A stretch of 64,000 bases of DNA, taken from NCBI RefSeq assembly GCF_022965805.1, contig NC_133108.1, forward strand, positions 24,023,545 through 24,087,544, read 5' to 3'. The notes beneath the pieces are model-generated. The model was not told the DNA's origin. It did not search any database and saw only the letters and a program-made list of their open reading frames with translations. Shown one piece after another: positions 32,440 to 44,384 of the stretch. A program made the translations under genes and the position numbers. This DNA comes from Primulina eburnea (Eukaryota; Streptophyta; Magnoliopsida; Lamiales; Gesneriaceae). Every line of letters starts with the position of its first letter. Positions within the stretch are counted from its first letter, which is position 1.

Positions 32440-33580
32440 CTTGAGCGATGTCACGGTAAAAATCATACCCCCTTCATTTCTTACCAGAAAAATACGAATT
32501 TACTGTCAAATCGAAGATAACATAATGTACTACAATTAATATGTTGAAAGTATGTTCAGCAAATTGACAGCAAAGTCGTAGTACATGAATTGATGACAAC
32601 AAACACGGTTCTGTGATGTAAAAAGAAATCTTTCCTTGAGCGATGTCACGATAAAAATCATATGTCCCTCATTTTTTATCAAAAAAATACAAATTTACTG
32701 TCAAATCAAAGATAACACAATATAATAAAATCCATTTGTTGAAAGAATGTTCAGAAAATTGACGGCAAAGTCACAGTACTTGAATTGACAGCAAACACGG
32801 TTATGTGATGTAAAAACAAATCTCCTTGAGCGATGTCACGATAAAAATCATATCTCACTCATTCTTGTTATAAAAATACGAATTTTTTGTAAAATCGAAG
32901 ATACAACATTGTACTACAATCTCTGTGTTGAAATTATGTTCAGAATATCAACGGAAAAGTCACAGTACTTGAATTTACAGCAAACCCGGTTCTATGATGT
33001 AAAAACAAATCTTTCCTTGAGAAATGTCTCCATAAAAATCATATCTCCCTCATTTCTTATCAGTAAAATACGAATTTACTGTCAAATCAAAGATAACATA
33101 ATGTACTAAAATTCTTATGTTGAAAGTATGTTCAGAAAAGCGATGGAAAAGGTGCAGTACATGAATTGACAGCAAACATGGTTCTATGATGTAAAAACAA
33201 ATCCTTCCTTGAGCGAAGTCACGATAAAAATCATATCTTACTCATTCCTTATCAAAAAAATACGAATTTACTATTAAATCGAAGAAAACATGATGTACTA
33301 CAATTCATATAATGAAAGTATATTCAGAAAATCGACGGAAAATTCGCAGTACTTGAATTTACAGCAAACACGGTTCTGCGTTCTAAAAAAAATCTTTCCT
33401 TGAGCAGTCACATGAAAAAGGCCATATCTCACTCGTTTCTTGTCGAAAATTACGAATTTACTGTCAAATCAAAGATAATGCAACGTACTACGATTTTTGT
33501 GTTGAAACTATTTTCAGAAAACCAATCGAAATTACACAGTACTCGAAATAGGAGCAAAAAATATTTTTGAAATCTAAATT
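32440..33580 (-). repeat. ~191-bp tandem repeats in D 3' LTR, six units
   Basis: Units start with TTGAGCGATGTCACG or close variants at 32441, 32636, 32826, 33018, 33209 and 33400, spaced 190-195 bp. Each contains the same series of blocks (TCATATCTCCCTCATTTCTT, AATACGAATTTACTGTCAAA). The other D LTR has only four units. Confidence 0.88.
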
Positions 33581-33902
33581 TTGTTCGAAATCGTTTCAAA
33601 ATGTATTTGATCAAAATTTTCACATAATAACCGAATTTTCACACATAACATAGATCTAACAATCTACTATGATAAGATCGATGCATTGAATAAAAGATTA
33701 TACATGCCTTGATCTTTAAAACCCTTGAAACGATGATACCGAAGCGGGAAGGATGCGAGGGTTGATCCGGGACGAATTACGGCGTGATTATTTAAGAAAA
33801 CCCAACGTGAATCACTGAAAATCGAGGGGCAAGGTGCGTGCTGGAAGAGAACTGTTAAGAACCCTAAGTTTTCTCAAAAAATAATGAAATGAAGAGGCAA
33901 TG

Positions 33903-33955
33903 AAATGTGTGTGTTATCGTGAATGTGTGTGTTTGTGTGTGAAAAGGGTGTGTGC
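33903..33955. repeat. GT-rich microsatellite
   Basis: Interrupted GT repeats (GTGTGTG, TGTGTGTTTGTGTGTG) inside the D LTR; a longer version is at 63774-63830 in the other LTR. Confidence 0.75.
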
Positions 33956-34297
33956 ATGAGTTTTAAATGAATTAGGGAATAAAATTTTCTTAATTACACA
34001 ATTAAAATGCTAACTCAATTAACAATTTAATTAAAATACCACCCCTACTAATCTTTAATAAAATCTCCAAATTCAAAATAAAATGCACAAGTGTTATATA
34101 TTTAAAAATTTAAAATCATAAAAATCACCTACTAAATAAATTAGGATTTAAAAATTGTAATGCCCGAGAATTAATCACTGTTAATTAAGGATTATTGATG
34201 TATAATTTAACGTGATTACGAAAGGGTCAACTGAGACACGATTTAAGATAATGGGTGGCCATTTATTCTGAATTTTAGAATGTGTTGCCGAAGCAAC

Positions 34298-34510
34298 ACT
34301 GCACCCGCGCCCTTGCATGTACCGCACCCGCGGTGCATGGACAGAAACTTGGTCAGTTTTATCGAAGCAGGACCGCACCCGCGGTGCGAACAAGACCGCA
34401 CCCGCGGTGCAAACAAGACCGCACCCACGGTCGTGCAATTTCAGAATGGATAAGAATGCCGAAGCATGAGCGCACCCGAGGTGCAAGATGGAGCGCACCC
34501 GCGGTGTGAC
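34298..34510 (+). repeat. CACCCGCGGTG palindrome array in U3 of G LTR 1
   Basis: About seven copies of a near-palindrome GCACCCGCGGTGC (near 34322, 34373, 34392, 34411, 34471 and 34494, plus a partial one near 34302), just upstream of the TATA box. The other G LTRs repeat it at 39411-39623 and 44527-44739. Confidence 0.8.
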
Positions 34511-34552
34511 GTGCAGCATGGGAAATGAGACACGTTTCTTGCATGCAATTTT

Positions 34553-34564
34553 GATATATATATG
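34553..34564 (+). promoter_or_regulatory. TATA box of G LTR 1
   Basis: GATATATATATG, about 45 bp downstream of the palindrome array. Repeated at the same place in LTRs 2 and 3. It implies a transcription start near 34590. Confidence 0.55.
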
Positions 34565-35339
34565 TAAGAATTGCTCGTTCATTTCCTCAAAAATTCAGAG
34601 AAAGGGCCGAAGCTTTGGCACAGAAAATCCTTACGCCTTTTGCGAGAAATCCGTCCGTCTGATTTTGAATCCGACTTCGGTACTGAGTTCCTATCGACGT
34701 AGGCTACAACTAGACGTAAGTTTTACTACGTTTTGACATGTTTTAGAATTATGGTATTGTCAGAATTGAATGGAACTCATAGATGTTGTTCTTGACATAG
34801 TAGACATCATAGAATCGAAGTCAGATTAAGAAACGGACTGATTTTGGAATTGTTATGATTTTCGGAGTAGTTTTGGAGTCGATTTGAGATCAGAATTGAA
34901 TTGTTATCGATTATGAGATATTAGAATTGAAATCTGACTGATATGATATGGCTGGATATATTGAGATTACGCCGTTATGTTGTTGAAACAGAATTTGATT
35001 GAATTCTGATTATATCCAGTATTTATTGAGTGGTGTATTGATACCATACCCTCGATATTGTTATTGTCCGACTGAGTATTGACAGGCTTGGGGTTCAAGA
35101 CTTTGACAGAGCCAGGGTATCAGAAAGAAAGCTATAAATTAATGTTGAGTTGGGATTGCACAACTCGAGTGAGGTTTGACTCGAGTCTCCCTAAATCTCA
35201 TACTTTCATATATTGCATTACATTTGCAATTGATGAGACTTATGATTGTTGTCTATTGATTTATAGCCACTGCATGTAATGACTGCTTATTCGCTAGTCA
35301 TTGATTGATTTGCTTAGATACTGACTGCATGTATTGATT

Positions 35340-35600
35340 ACTGAGTCGTTGAGTCATAGGCTGATTCGCCTAGTCACCGGCTGATTCGTCGGGTTATTGA
35401 CTGATTCGTCTTATTATAGGCTGATTCGCCTAGTCACCGGCTGATTCGTCTGGTGATTGACTAATTCGTCTAAACTTAAGCTGATTCGCTTAATTACAGG
35501 CTGAGTTGTCTGGTTGTTGGCTGATTCGCCTAATTACCGGCTGATTCGTCGGGTTATTGACTGAGTCGTCAATTCTGTGGCTAATTCGCCCAGACACTGG
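35340..35600 (+). repeat. ~20-bp GGCTGATTCGCC tandem repeats
   Basis: About a dozen degenerate units such as GGCTGATTCGCCTAGTCACC and GACTGATTCGTC. Repeated in LTR 2 (about 40455-40710) and LTR 3 (about 45570-45830). The related L2 LTR has a decayed version. Confidence 0.8.
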
Positions 35601-35939
35601 ATATATGAATTATATTGATGCCGTTAGAGATTGATTCATTCCTATCAACTGAGATTCGGTATAATTAGTATTATTCAGACATCGGGATCCCTAGGATAGA
35701 GTTGAGTCGAGTCTGAGACGACGCGTCAGTGGAGTCGAGTCTGAGACGACGCGTCGGTTGAGTTGAGTCTGATATGACATATTGATTTACATTGTTTATG
35801 CCAGTCATGATTATTGAATGTTTGATATGAATTTATGTTTCTGATTTGAGACATGTTATGAATAATTCTTATATGCTTTCGTATATGCTTTTATATGACT
35901 GCATGTTTACATTGTTTATACTGGGATATTTATATCTCA

Positions 35940-35988
35940 CCGGAGTTATCCGGCTGTTGTCTTGTTTTGTATGTGTGCATGACAACAG
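35940..35988 (+). promoter_or_regulatory. Conserved twin hairpin, G LTR 1
   Basis: CCGGA-GTTA-TCCGG directly followed by CTGTTGTC, a 19-nt loop and GACAACAG. Same in G LTRs 2 and 3. Confidence 0.55.
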
Positions 35989-36270
35989 GTGGGGCTGGAT
36001 CAGGGTCAAGAAGAGGATGAGAGAAGATTAGATAGCGTGGAGATCCGGGCTTTGAAGCAACATAGGATTCAGCACTGATATGTAGTTGGACCTAGTTGAA
36101 CTCTTGTAGATAACACAAGATTTGTATGTTCATGTTTAATATGTAATTTGATTAAATTACATTACGTTTCCGCTTTGTATTTAAAAAAAAATTAGACCCT
36201 GTTTTATAATTGATTAAGTAGTCCGAATAATGATTAAGAACTTGATTAGCGTCCGGGTCCCCACAACAGG

Positions 36271-36282
36271 TGGTATCAGAGC
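36271..36282 (+). other. Primer-binding site, G unit 1
   Basis: TGGTATCAGAGC, a perfect 12-base complement of initiator tRNA-Met, five bases after LTR 1. Confidence 0.88.
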
Positions 36283-36548
36283 TGTAGGTACTAGAACTGT
36301 AGATTCTTGAGATTGAGATAGAAGCTAGTGAGCGGGGTAGAATGTGTTTCTTTCCTTGCTTATGATTGCTAGCATTCTTTACTGCTTTATATATTACATG
36401 TTACTTGACTTATCTGATTTGATTTTGTAATATGTATTATTGGGAACTAATCTGAACTGATTCTTGATCAGCAGTAAGAGGATCGGAGGAGAGATTGAAT
36501 TGAAACAGATGTGTCGGATTGGGTCACTAATCCTTTTGAGTTTCAGAT

Positions 36549-37656
36549 ATGCCTCCTAGACGAATCCCAGAACAGGGTAGTACATCGAATCCTCCAATGG
36601 ATGTAACACCGACTCCAATGGAAACCTTGTTGAAAAGGTTTCAGTCATTCAAACCACCCACTCTGAAAGGTACTGAGACATCGATCGAGTGTGAGAGTTG
36701 GTTAGGTAGTATTGAGTTGCTGTTTGATTCACTGGAGTACAGTGATGAGCGCCGGATTAAATTGATTGGGCACCAGTTGCTTGATGTTGCACAAAGCTGG
36801 TGGGTAACAATGAAGAGGGCCTTGGAGCAGCGAGGTACGATTATTACTTGGGATGTATTTAAAACTGAGTTTTATCAGAGATTTTTCCCAATATCGTACA
36901 GAAAAGACAAGGGGGCGGAGTTTGCTAATTTGAGACAGGGTCAACTGAACATTGAAGAATATGTTACCAAATTCTCTACCTTGTTGAAGTTTGCTCCACA
37001 TGTGGTTGGAAATGATGAAGCCGTTGCCGATCAGTTCATCAATGGCTTGAATCCCGATATTTTTACATTGGTGAACACAGGGCGACCGAATAACTTTGCT
37101 GATGCCATGAATAGAGCAAAGGGCGCTGAAGCGGGCCTGATAAGGCAGAGAAGAGTTGAATTTGTTCCTCCAGTGTCGAGACCACAGCAACCACTTCCCC
37201 GATTCGAGGGTGGTAGTAGCAGTAGTGGAAAGAAAGATTTTCTAAAGGCTAGAGTAAAGCAATTTAAGAAGTCTGGCGGAAGTTCTTCTAGCTCCAGTGG
37301 TTCTCAGTAGAGTTATACCGGCGTTTACTGCGGAAATTGTGTAGGGGGACATTCCACTGAGCAATGCCAAGGAGTACTTGGTAGTTGCCACTTCTGCAAA
37401 CAACAGGGACATTTTGCCAGAGTATGTCCACAGAGGGGTTCCCAAAGATCCCAGGGAGCTGAACCATCTGGACCGGCGGCACAGTGGAGTAGACGATCAG
37501 CTGCCGTTCCTTCATTTCAGCCAGCACCATCTCAGTCACAGCAGAGGCCAGGAGGAAGCCAGACAGTTGGCCAGCCTCCTAGACAGCAGGCCAGAGTATT
37601 TGCTTTGACCGAGGAACAGGCTCATGAAGCACCAGATGAGGATGTTGCAGGTAACT
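36549..37656 (+). pseudogene. Gypsy gag, G unit 1
   Basis: Starts MPPRRIPEQGSTSNPPMDV. The capsid domain (about residues 30-180) has ESWLGSIELLFDSLEYS and LRQGQLNIEEYVTKF. The open frame ends after 253 codons at a TAG (37308-37310) where unit 2 has CAG (Gln). Beyond it the same frame reads two zinc-knuckle-like motifs (CGNCVGGHSTEQC with a changed Gly, and CHFCKQQGHFARVC) and a Gln/Ser-rich stretch up to a TGA near 37656. Apart from the TAG the gag is well preserved, consistent with a gag-bearing non-autonomous element. Confidence 0.85.
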
Positions 37657-38270
37657 GATTTGTTTGATTATCCTGCATATGTATTGGGGGGTACCGGTGC
37701 TTCATATACTTTTATTTCTGAAAGATTTGCATTGATGTATGCATTATCTGTTGAGTCCCTATTTACTGTAGTATTGTTTCCTTTCATTTGGGAAAAGATG
37801 TTGTATCAGTGATTTCTGTTAGATCTTGTATACTACAGTAGAATGAGAATGAGATTGAGTTAGATCGTGTGGTAACTTGTATTGTACTAATGTTCTCTGA
37901 TGTTGGGACTGCATTACTAATATTGATATGCTGACAAAGTACAGAGCTACCTTAGATTAGTTCCAGAAAAGGGTGAGAATCAGACCTGAGAGGACCAAAG
38001 GAGGAATATTGTACGATAAGAATTCTAGACTGAGAATTCCTTTGATATTCGTACTATGACTCGATTATTATAGAAAAGAGCAGAGTAACTCCTTATGTAT
38101 TCAGTTGATTTACTGAAGTTGAGTCTATCATTGGCTGATTTACCAATGATAAGAAAGTTCTCGATGTTTTCTCTGATAAAACTTCAGATCTGATTCCAAT
38201 CAGAGAGATTGATTTTAGTCTTGAACTGATATTAGAAACTGTTGAAATGGTGAATCCTGATTGAGACAGA
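37657..38270 (+). pseudogene. Protease remnant and decayed linker, G unit 1
   Basis: In a frame shifted from gag: FDYPAYVLGGTGASYTFISE, the retropepsin active-site region with the catalytic Asp replaced by Gly (usual form DTGAS). Further on are a stretch reading RPERTKGGILYDKNSR (near 37985-38020) and, near 38160-38260, VLDVFSDKTSDLIPIREIDF, which matches the protease-RT linker of gypsy pol. No RT, RNase H or integrase is recognisable in the remaining 1.0 kb to the polypurine tract. Confidence 0.75.
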
Positions 38271-39254
38271 TTATGTTCAGGGATTTTATATCTGAAGATG
38301 ATACATCAGTTGATTTTAACAGAATTAAACCGTGATTAGTCAGCCGAGGTTGACATCAGTGTCAGACAGTTGCGGTTTATGAGTTTAGCATGTTTTGAAT
38401 CTGATTGAATATTGATGTTATTCTGAATACGTGCTTGAGACAGATTATAGACAATGGAGATTATATTGCACAGTCCGAACCAGGGCTGATTTTGAAACAT
38501 TAAGCAGATCAAAAAGTTGATTAGAATGTTTAGAACTTAATATCGATAGTCAGAACAGAGTATCAATCAAAATATCAGGTAAGTAATACTGTATTGTATG
38601 TTAATAACTTATTTGTTTGAGCCTGATATCTCGAATGTGAAATGACATAGATTGTTAGAAAGGTGCAATACTTGATTCAGTAGGCAGCCTGATAGCAGAA
38701 AATGTTTTGATAGAAACAGATGAGATTAGATATGGCAGAGTTTGGACTGAAATGTCTGAACTACAGACAAATAAAGATAGAAAGAAAATAAACCAAGAGA
38801 TTGGTTATGTAACTTGTCGGTTCCTGAATGGAAATGAGATTACATTTCCAGGGATATCGTGATGAAGTTACTACATTTCTTTCGAAATTGAGTATTGATT
38901 GAGTTAGGAATGACAGACTGACCCAGTCTGTGAGTGCTAACTCGTACATGAAGATGTACAAATATGATATATAACTGAGATCAGAGATCGAATATATCTT
39001 TGATTGAGATCAACAGATTTCATAACAGCTGATGATGTTGAGTTGTTACGAACTAGTTGGGTATATACAGATGTTGTATAACCAGTATTGCGAGATTGAC
39101 TTTATCAGAGCTATTTCCAGAAAAATAGAATTTGATATGAGATTGAAATTTCAGAACAGATTCATTGCGATGAGTTTCTGATTTAAACTCTGGATACATT
39201 TCTTCTGATATATCTGAATTGATTACTTGCGAGTTCGAGGACGAACTCAGATCT
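38271..39254 (+). other. Non-coding internal remainder, G unit 1
   Basis: About 1 kb without a supported ORF; probably pol decayed or scrambled beyond recognition. It is almost identical to 43387-44370 in unit 2. Confidence 0.6.
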
Positions 39255-39268
39255 TAGAGGGGGAGAAA
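39255..39268 (+). other. Polypurine tract, G unit 1
   Basis: TAGAGGGGGAGAAA immediately before LTR 2, preceded by the TTCGAGGACGAACTC block usual at this place in gypsy chromoviruses. Confidence 0.8.
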
Positions 39269-41383
39269 TGTAATGCCCCAAAATTAATCACTGTTAATTA
39301 AGGATTATTGATGTATAATTTAACGTGATTACGAAAGGGTCAACTGAGACACGATTTAAGATAATGGGTGGCCATTTATTCTGAATTTTAGAATGTGTTG
39401 CCGAAGCAACACTGCACCCGCCCCCTTGCATGTACCACACCCGCGGTGCATGGACAGAAACTTGGTCAGTTTTATCGAAGAAGGACCGCACCCGCGGTGC
39501 GAACAAGACCGCACCCGCGGTGCCAACAAGACCGCACCCGCGGTCGTGCAATTTCAGAATGGATAAGAATGCCGAAGCATGAGCGCACCCGCGGTGCAAG
39601 ATGGAGCGCACCCGCGGTGTGACGTGCAGCATGGGAAATGAGACACGTTTCTTGCATGCAATTTTGATATATATATGTAAGAATTGCTCGTTCATTTCCT
39701 CAAAAATTCAGAGAAAGGGTCGAAGCTTTGGCACAGAAAATCCTTACGCCTTTTGCGAGAAATCCGTCCGTCTTATTTTGAATCCGACTTCGGTACTGAG
39801 TTCCTATCGACGTAGGCTACAACTGGACGTAAGTTTTACTATGTTTTGACATGTTTTAGAATTATGGTATTGTCAGAATTGAATGGAACTCATAGATGTT
39901 GTTCTTGACATAGTAGACATCATAGAATCGAAGTCAGATTAAGAAACGGACTGATTTTGGAATTGTTATGATTTTCGGAGTAGTTTTGGAGTCGATTTGA
40001 GATCAGAATTGAATTGTTATCGATTATGAGATATTAGAATTGATATATGACTGATATGATATGGCTGGATATATTGAGATTACGCCGTTATGTTGTTGAA
40101 ACAGAATTTGATTGAATTCTGATTATATCCAGTATTTATTGAGTGGTGTATTGATACCATACCCTCGATATTGTTATTGTCAGACTGAGTATTGACAGGC
40201 TTGGAGTTCAAGACTTTGACAGAGCCAGGGTATCAGAAAGAAATGTATAAATTAATGTTGAGTTGGGATTGCACAACTCGAGTGAGGTTTGACTCGAGTC
40301 TCCCTAAATCACATACTTTCATTTATTGCATTGACATTTGCAATTGATGAGACTTATGATTGTTGTCTATTGATTTATAGCCACTGCATGTAATGACTGC
40401 TGATTCGCTAGTCATTGATTGATTTGCTTAGATACTGACTGCATGTATTGATTACTGAGTCGTTGAGTCATAGGCTGATTCGCCTAGTCACCGGCTGATT
40501 CATCGGGTTATTGACTGATTCGTCTTATTATAGGCTGATTCGCCTAGTCACCGGCTGATTCGTCTGGTGATTGACTGATTCGTCTAAACTTAAGCTGATT
40601 CGCTTAATTACAGGCTGAGTTTTCTGGTTGTTGGCTGATTCGCCTAATTACCGACTGATTCGTCGGGTTATTGACTGAGTCGTCAATTCTGCGGCTGATT
40701 CGCCCAGACACTGGATATATGAATTATATCGATGCCGTTAGGGATTGATTCATTCCTATCGACTGTGATTCGGTATAATTAGTATTATTCAGACATCGGG
40801 ATCCCTAGGATAGAGTTGAGTCGAGTCTGAGACGACGCGTCAGTGGAGTCGAGTCTGAGACGACGCGTCGGTTGAGTTGAGCCTGATATGACATGTTGAT
40901 TTACATTGTTTATGCCAGTCATGATTATTGAATGTTTGATATGAATTTATGTTTCTGATTTGAGACATGTTATGAATAATTCTTATATGCTTTCGTATAT
41001 GCTTTTATATGACTGCATGTTTACATTGTTTATACTGGGATATTTATATCTCACCGGAGTTATCCGGCTGTTGTCTTGTTTTGTATGTGTGCATGACAAC
41101 AGGTGGGGCTGGATCAGGGTCAAGAAGAGGATGAGAGAAGATTAGATAGCGTGGAGATCCGGGCTTCGAAGCAACATAGGATTCAGCACTGATATGTAGT
41201 TGGAACTAGTTGAACTCTTGTAGATAACACAAGATTTGTATGTTCATGTTTAATATGTAATTTGATTAAATTACATTACGTTTCAGCTTTGTATTTAAAA
41301 AAAAAAAATTTAGACCTTGTTTTATAATTGATTAAGTAGTCCCAATAATGATTAAGAACTTGATTAGCGTCCGGGTCCCCACA
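39269..41383 (+). mobile_element. G array, LTR 2 (middle)
   Basis: 2,115 bp. Serves as 3' LTR of unit 1 and 5' LTR of unit 2. By eye about 8 differences from LTR 3 and about 41 from LTR 1. It has private changes at its start (GCCCCAAAATT where the other two have GCCCGAGAATT). Confidence 0.93.
41054..41102 (+). promoter_or_regulatory. Conserved twin hairpin, G LTR 2
   Basis: Same two stems as at 35940-35988, without changes. Confidence 0.55.
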
Positions 41384-41388
41384 ACAGG

Positions 41389-41400
41389 TGGTATCAGAGC
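41389..41400 (+). other. Primer-binding site, G unit 2
   Basis: TGGTATCAGAGC, five bases after LTR 2. Confidence 0.88.
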
Positions 41401-41666
41401 TGTAGGTACTAGAACTGTAGATTCTTGAGATTGAGATAGAAGCTAGTGAGCGGGGTGGAATGTGTTTCTTTCTTTGCTTATGATTGCTAGCATTCTTTAC
41501 TGCTTTATATAATACATGTTACTTGACTTATCTGATTTGATTTTGTAATATGTATTATTGGGAACGAATCTGAACTGATTCTCGATCAGCAGTAAGAGGA
41601 TCGAATGAGAGATTGAATTGAAACAGATGTGTTGGATTGGGTCACTAATCCTTCTGAGTTTCAGAT

Positions 41667-42774
41667 ATGCCTCCTAGACGAATCCCAGAACAGGGTAGTA
41701 CATCGAATCCTCCAATGGATGTAACACCGACTCCAATGGAAACCTTGTTGAAAAGGTTTCAGTCATTCAAACCACCCACTCTGAAAGGTACTGAGACATC
41801 GGTCGAGTGTGAGAGTTGGTTAGGTAGTATTGAGTTGCTGTTTGATTCACTGGAGTACAGTGATGAGCGCCAGATTAAATTGATTGGGCACCAGTTGCTT
41901 GATGTTGCACAAAGCTGGTGGGTAACAATGAAGAGGGCCTTGGAGCAGCGAGGTACGATTATTACTTGGATGTATTTAAAACTGAGTTTTATCAGAGATT
42001 TTTCCCAATATCGTACAGAAAGACAAGGGGGCGGAGTTTGCTAATATGAGACAGGGTCAACTGAACATTGAAGAATATGTGACCAAATTCTCTACCTTGT
42101 TGAAGTTTGCTCCACATGTTGCTGGAAATGATGAAGCCGTTGCCGGTCAGTTCATCAATGGCTTGAATCCCGATATTTTTACATTGGTGAACACAGGGCG
42201 ATCGAATAACTTTGCTGATGCCATGAATAGAGCAAAGGGCGCTGAAGTGGGCCTGATAAGGCAGAGAGGAGTTGAATTTATTCCTCCAGTGTCGAGAGCA
42301 CAGCAACCACTTCCCCGATTCGAGGGTGGTAGTAGCAGTAGTGGAAAGAAAGATTTTCTAAAGGCTAGAGGAAAGCAATTTAAGAAGTCTGGCGGAAGTT
42401 CTTCTAGCTCCAGTGGTTCTCAGCAGAGTTATACCGGCGTTTACTGCGAAAATTGTGGAGGGGGACATTCCACTGAGCAATGCCAAGGAGTACTTGGTAG
42501 TTGCCACTTCTGCAAACAACAGGGACATTTTGCCAGAGTATGTCCACAGAGGGGTTCCCAAAGATCCCAGGGAGCTGAACCATCTGGACCGGCGGCACAG
42601 TGGAGTAGACGATCAGCTGCCGTTCCTTCATTTCAGCCAGCACCATCTCAGTCACAGCAGAGGCCAGGAGGAAGCCAGACAGTTGGCCAGCCTCCTAGAC
42701 AGCAGGCCAGAGTATTTGCTTTGACCGAGGAACAGGCTCATGAAGCACCAGATGAGGATGTTGCAGGTAACTGA
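41667..42774 (+). pseudogene. Gypsy gag, G unit 2
   Basis: Homologous to 36549-37656. The first frame (125 codons) is broken by two single-base deletions, near 41968 (GGG to GG) and 42018 (AAAA to AAA). The main frame then resumes and runs 242 codons from 42046 to the TGA at 42772. Here the Gln codon replaced by TAG in unit 1 is intact, and the knuckle reads CENCGGGHSTEQC and CHFCKQQGHFARVC. Units 1 and 2 thus carry different gag lesions. Confidence 0.85.
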
Positions 42775-43386
42775 TTTGTTTGATTATCCTGCATATGTAT
42801 TGGGGGGTACCGGTGCTTCATATACTTTTATTTCTGAAAGATTTGCATTGATGTATGCATTATCTGTTGAGTCCCTATTTACTGTAGTATTGTTTCCTTT
42901 CATTTGGGAAAAGATGTTGTATCAGTGATTTCTGTTAGATCTTGTATACTACAGTAGAATGAGAATGAGATTGAGTTAGATCGTGTGGTAACTTGTATTG
43001 TACTAATGTTCTCTGATGTTGGGACTGCATTACTAATATTGATATGCTGACAAAGTACAGAGCTACCTTAGATTAGTTCCAGAAAAGGGTGAGAATCAGA
43101 CCTGAGAGGACCAAAGGAGGAATATTGTACGATAAGAATTCTAGACTGAGAATTCCTTTGATATTCGTACTATGACTCGATTATTACAGAAAGGAGCAGA
43201 GTAACTCCTTATGTATTCAGTTGATTTACTGAAGTTGAGTCTATCATTGGCTGATTTACCAATGATAAGAAAGTTCTCGATGTTTTCTCTGATAAAACTT
43301 CAGATCTGATTCCAATCAGAGAGATTGATTTTAGTCTTGAACTGATATTAGAAACTGTTGAAATGGTGAATCCTGATTGAGACAGA
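42773..43386 (+). pseudogene. Protease remnant and linker, G unit 2
   Basis: Same as 37657-38270 with about two substitutions, including the same Asp-to-Gly change in GGTGAS. That loss therefore preceded the duplication. Confidence 0.75.
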
Positions 43387-44370
43387 TTATGTTCAGGGAT
43401 TTTATATCTGAAGATGATACATCAGTTGATTTTAACAGAATTAAACCGTGATTAGTCAGCCGAGGTTGACATCAGTGTCAGACAGTTGCGGTTTATGAGT
43501 TTAGCATGTTTTGAATCTGATTGAATATTGATGTTATTCTGAATACGTGCTTGAGACAGATTATAGACAATGGAGATTATATTGCACAGTCCGAACCAGG
43601 GCTGATTTTGAAACATTAAGCAGATCAAAAAGTTGATTAGAATGTTTAGAACTTAATATCGATAGTCAGAACAGAGTATCAATCAAAATATCAGGTAAGT
43701 AATACTGTATTGTATGTTAATAACTTATTTGTTTGTGCCTGATATCTCGAATGTGAAATGACATAGATTGTTAGAAAGGTGCAATAATTGATTCAGTAGG
43801 CAGCCTGATAGCAGAAAATGTTTTGATAGAAACAGATGAGATTAGATATGGCAGAGTTTGGACTGAAATGTCTGAACTACAGACAAATAAAGATAGAAAG
43901 AAAATAAACCAAGAGATTGGTTATGTAACTTGTCGGTTCCTGAATGGAAATGAGATTACATTTCCAGGGATATCGTGATGAAGTTACTACATTTCTTTCG
44001 AAATTGAGTATTGATTGAGTTAGGAATGACAGACTGACCCAGTCTGTGAGTGCTAACTCGTACATGAAGATGTACAAATATGATATATAACTGAGATCAG
44101 AGATCGAATATATCTTTGATTGAGATCAACAGATTTCATAACAGCTGATGATGTTGAGTTGTTACGAACTAGTTGGGTATATACAGATGTTGTATAACCA
44201 GTATTGCGAGATTGACTTTATCAGAGCTATTTCCAGAAAAATAGAATTTGATATGAGATTGAAATTTCAGAACAGATTCATTGCGATGAGTTTCTGATTT
44301 AAACTCTGGATACATTTCTTCTGATATATCTGAATTGATTACTTGCGAGTTCGAGGACGAACTCAGATCT
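43387..44370 (+). other. Non-coding internal remainder, G unit 2
   Basis: About 1 kb without a supported ORF; differs from unit 1 at only about two sites. Confidence 0.6.
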
Positions 44371-44384
44371 TAGAGGGGGAGAAA
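44371..44384 (+). other. Polypurine tract, G unit 2
   Basis: TAGAGGGGGAGAAA just before LTR 3. Confidence 0.8.

Larger units (their letters stand above)
31468..34155 (-). mobile_element. 3' LTR of Tekay-like element D, distal part
   Basis: Homologous to the LTR starting at 61729 (both begin TGTAA..TACCGTACTTTTAAAC). Interrupted at 34155 by the G array and continued at 46507-46791, giving a total of about 2,973 bp. It contains six ~191-bp tandem repeats and a GT microsatellite near 33905-33952. Visible divergence from the other D LTR is clearly higher than for C, E or F, so D is older. Confidence 0.88.
34156..36265 (+). mobile_element. G array, LTR 1
   Basis: 2,110 bp, TGTAATGCCC to TCCCCACA. 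Contains the CACCCGCGGTG array (34298-34510), the TATA box (34553-34564), ~20-bp GGCTGATTCGCC repeats (35340-35600) and the twin hairpin (35940-35988). Differs from LTR 2 at about 41 sites (1.9%). Confidence 0.93.

Noticed and set aside
31468..34155. Centromeric satellite array
   Set aside because: The 191-bp units occur only as six and four copies at the same place in the two D LTRs; LTR sub-repeats explain them.
34298..34510. Regularly repeated palindromes resembling a CRISPR array
   Set aside because: Copies are 11-15 bp, unevenly spaced and degenerate, sit in U3 of a plant LTR and recur in each LTR copy; no cas genes and no constant-length spacers.
34181..34736. Overlapping ORFs of 60-133 codons in each G LTR
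   Set aside because: They arise from GC-rich repeats open on both strands; frames overlap in opposite directions and cross the TATA box.
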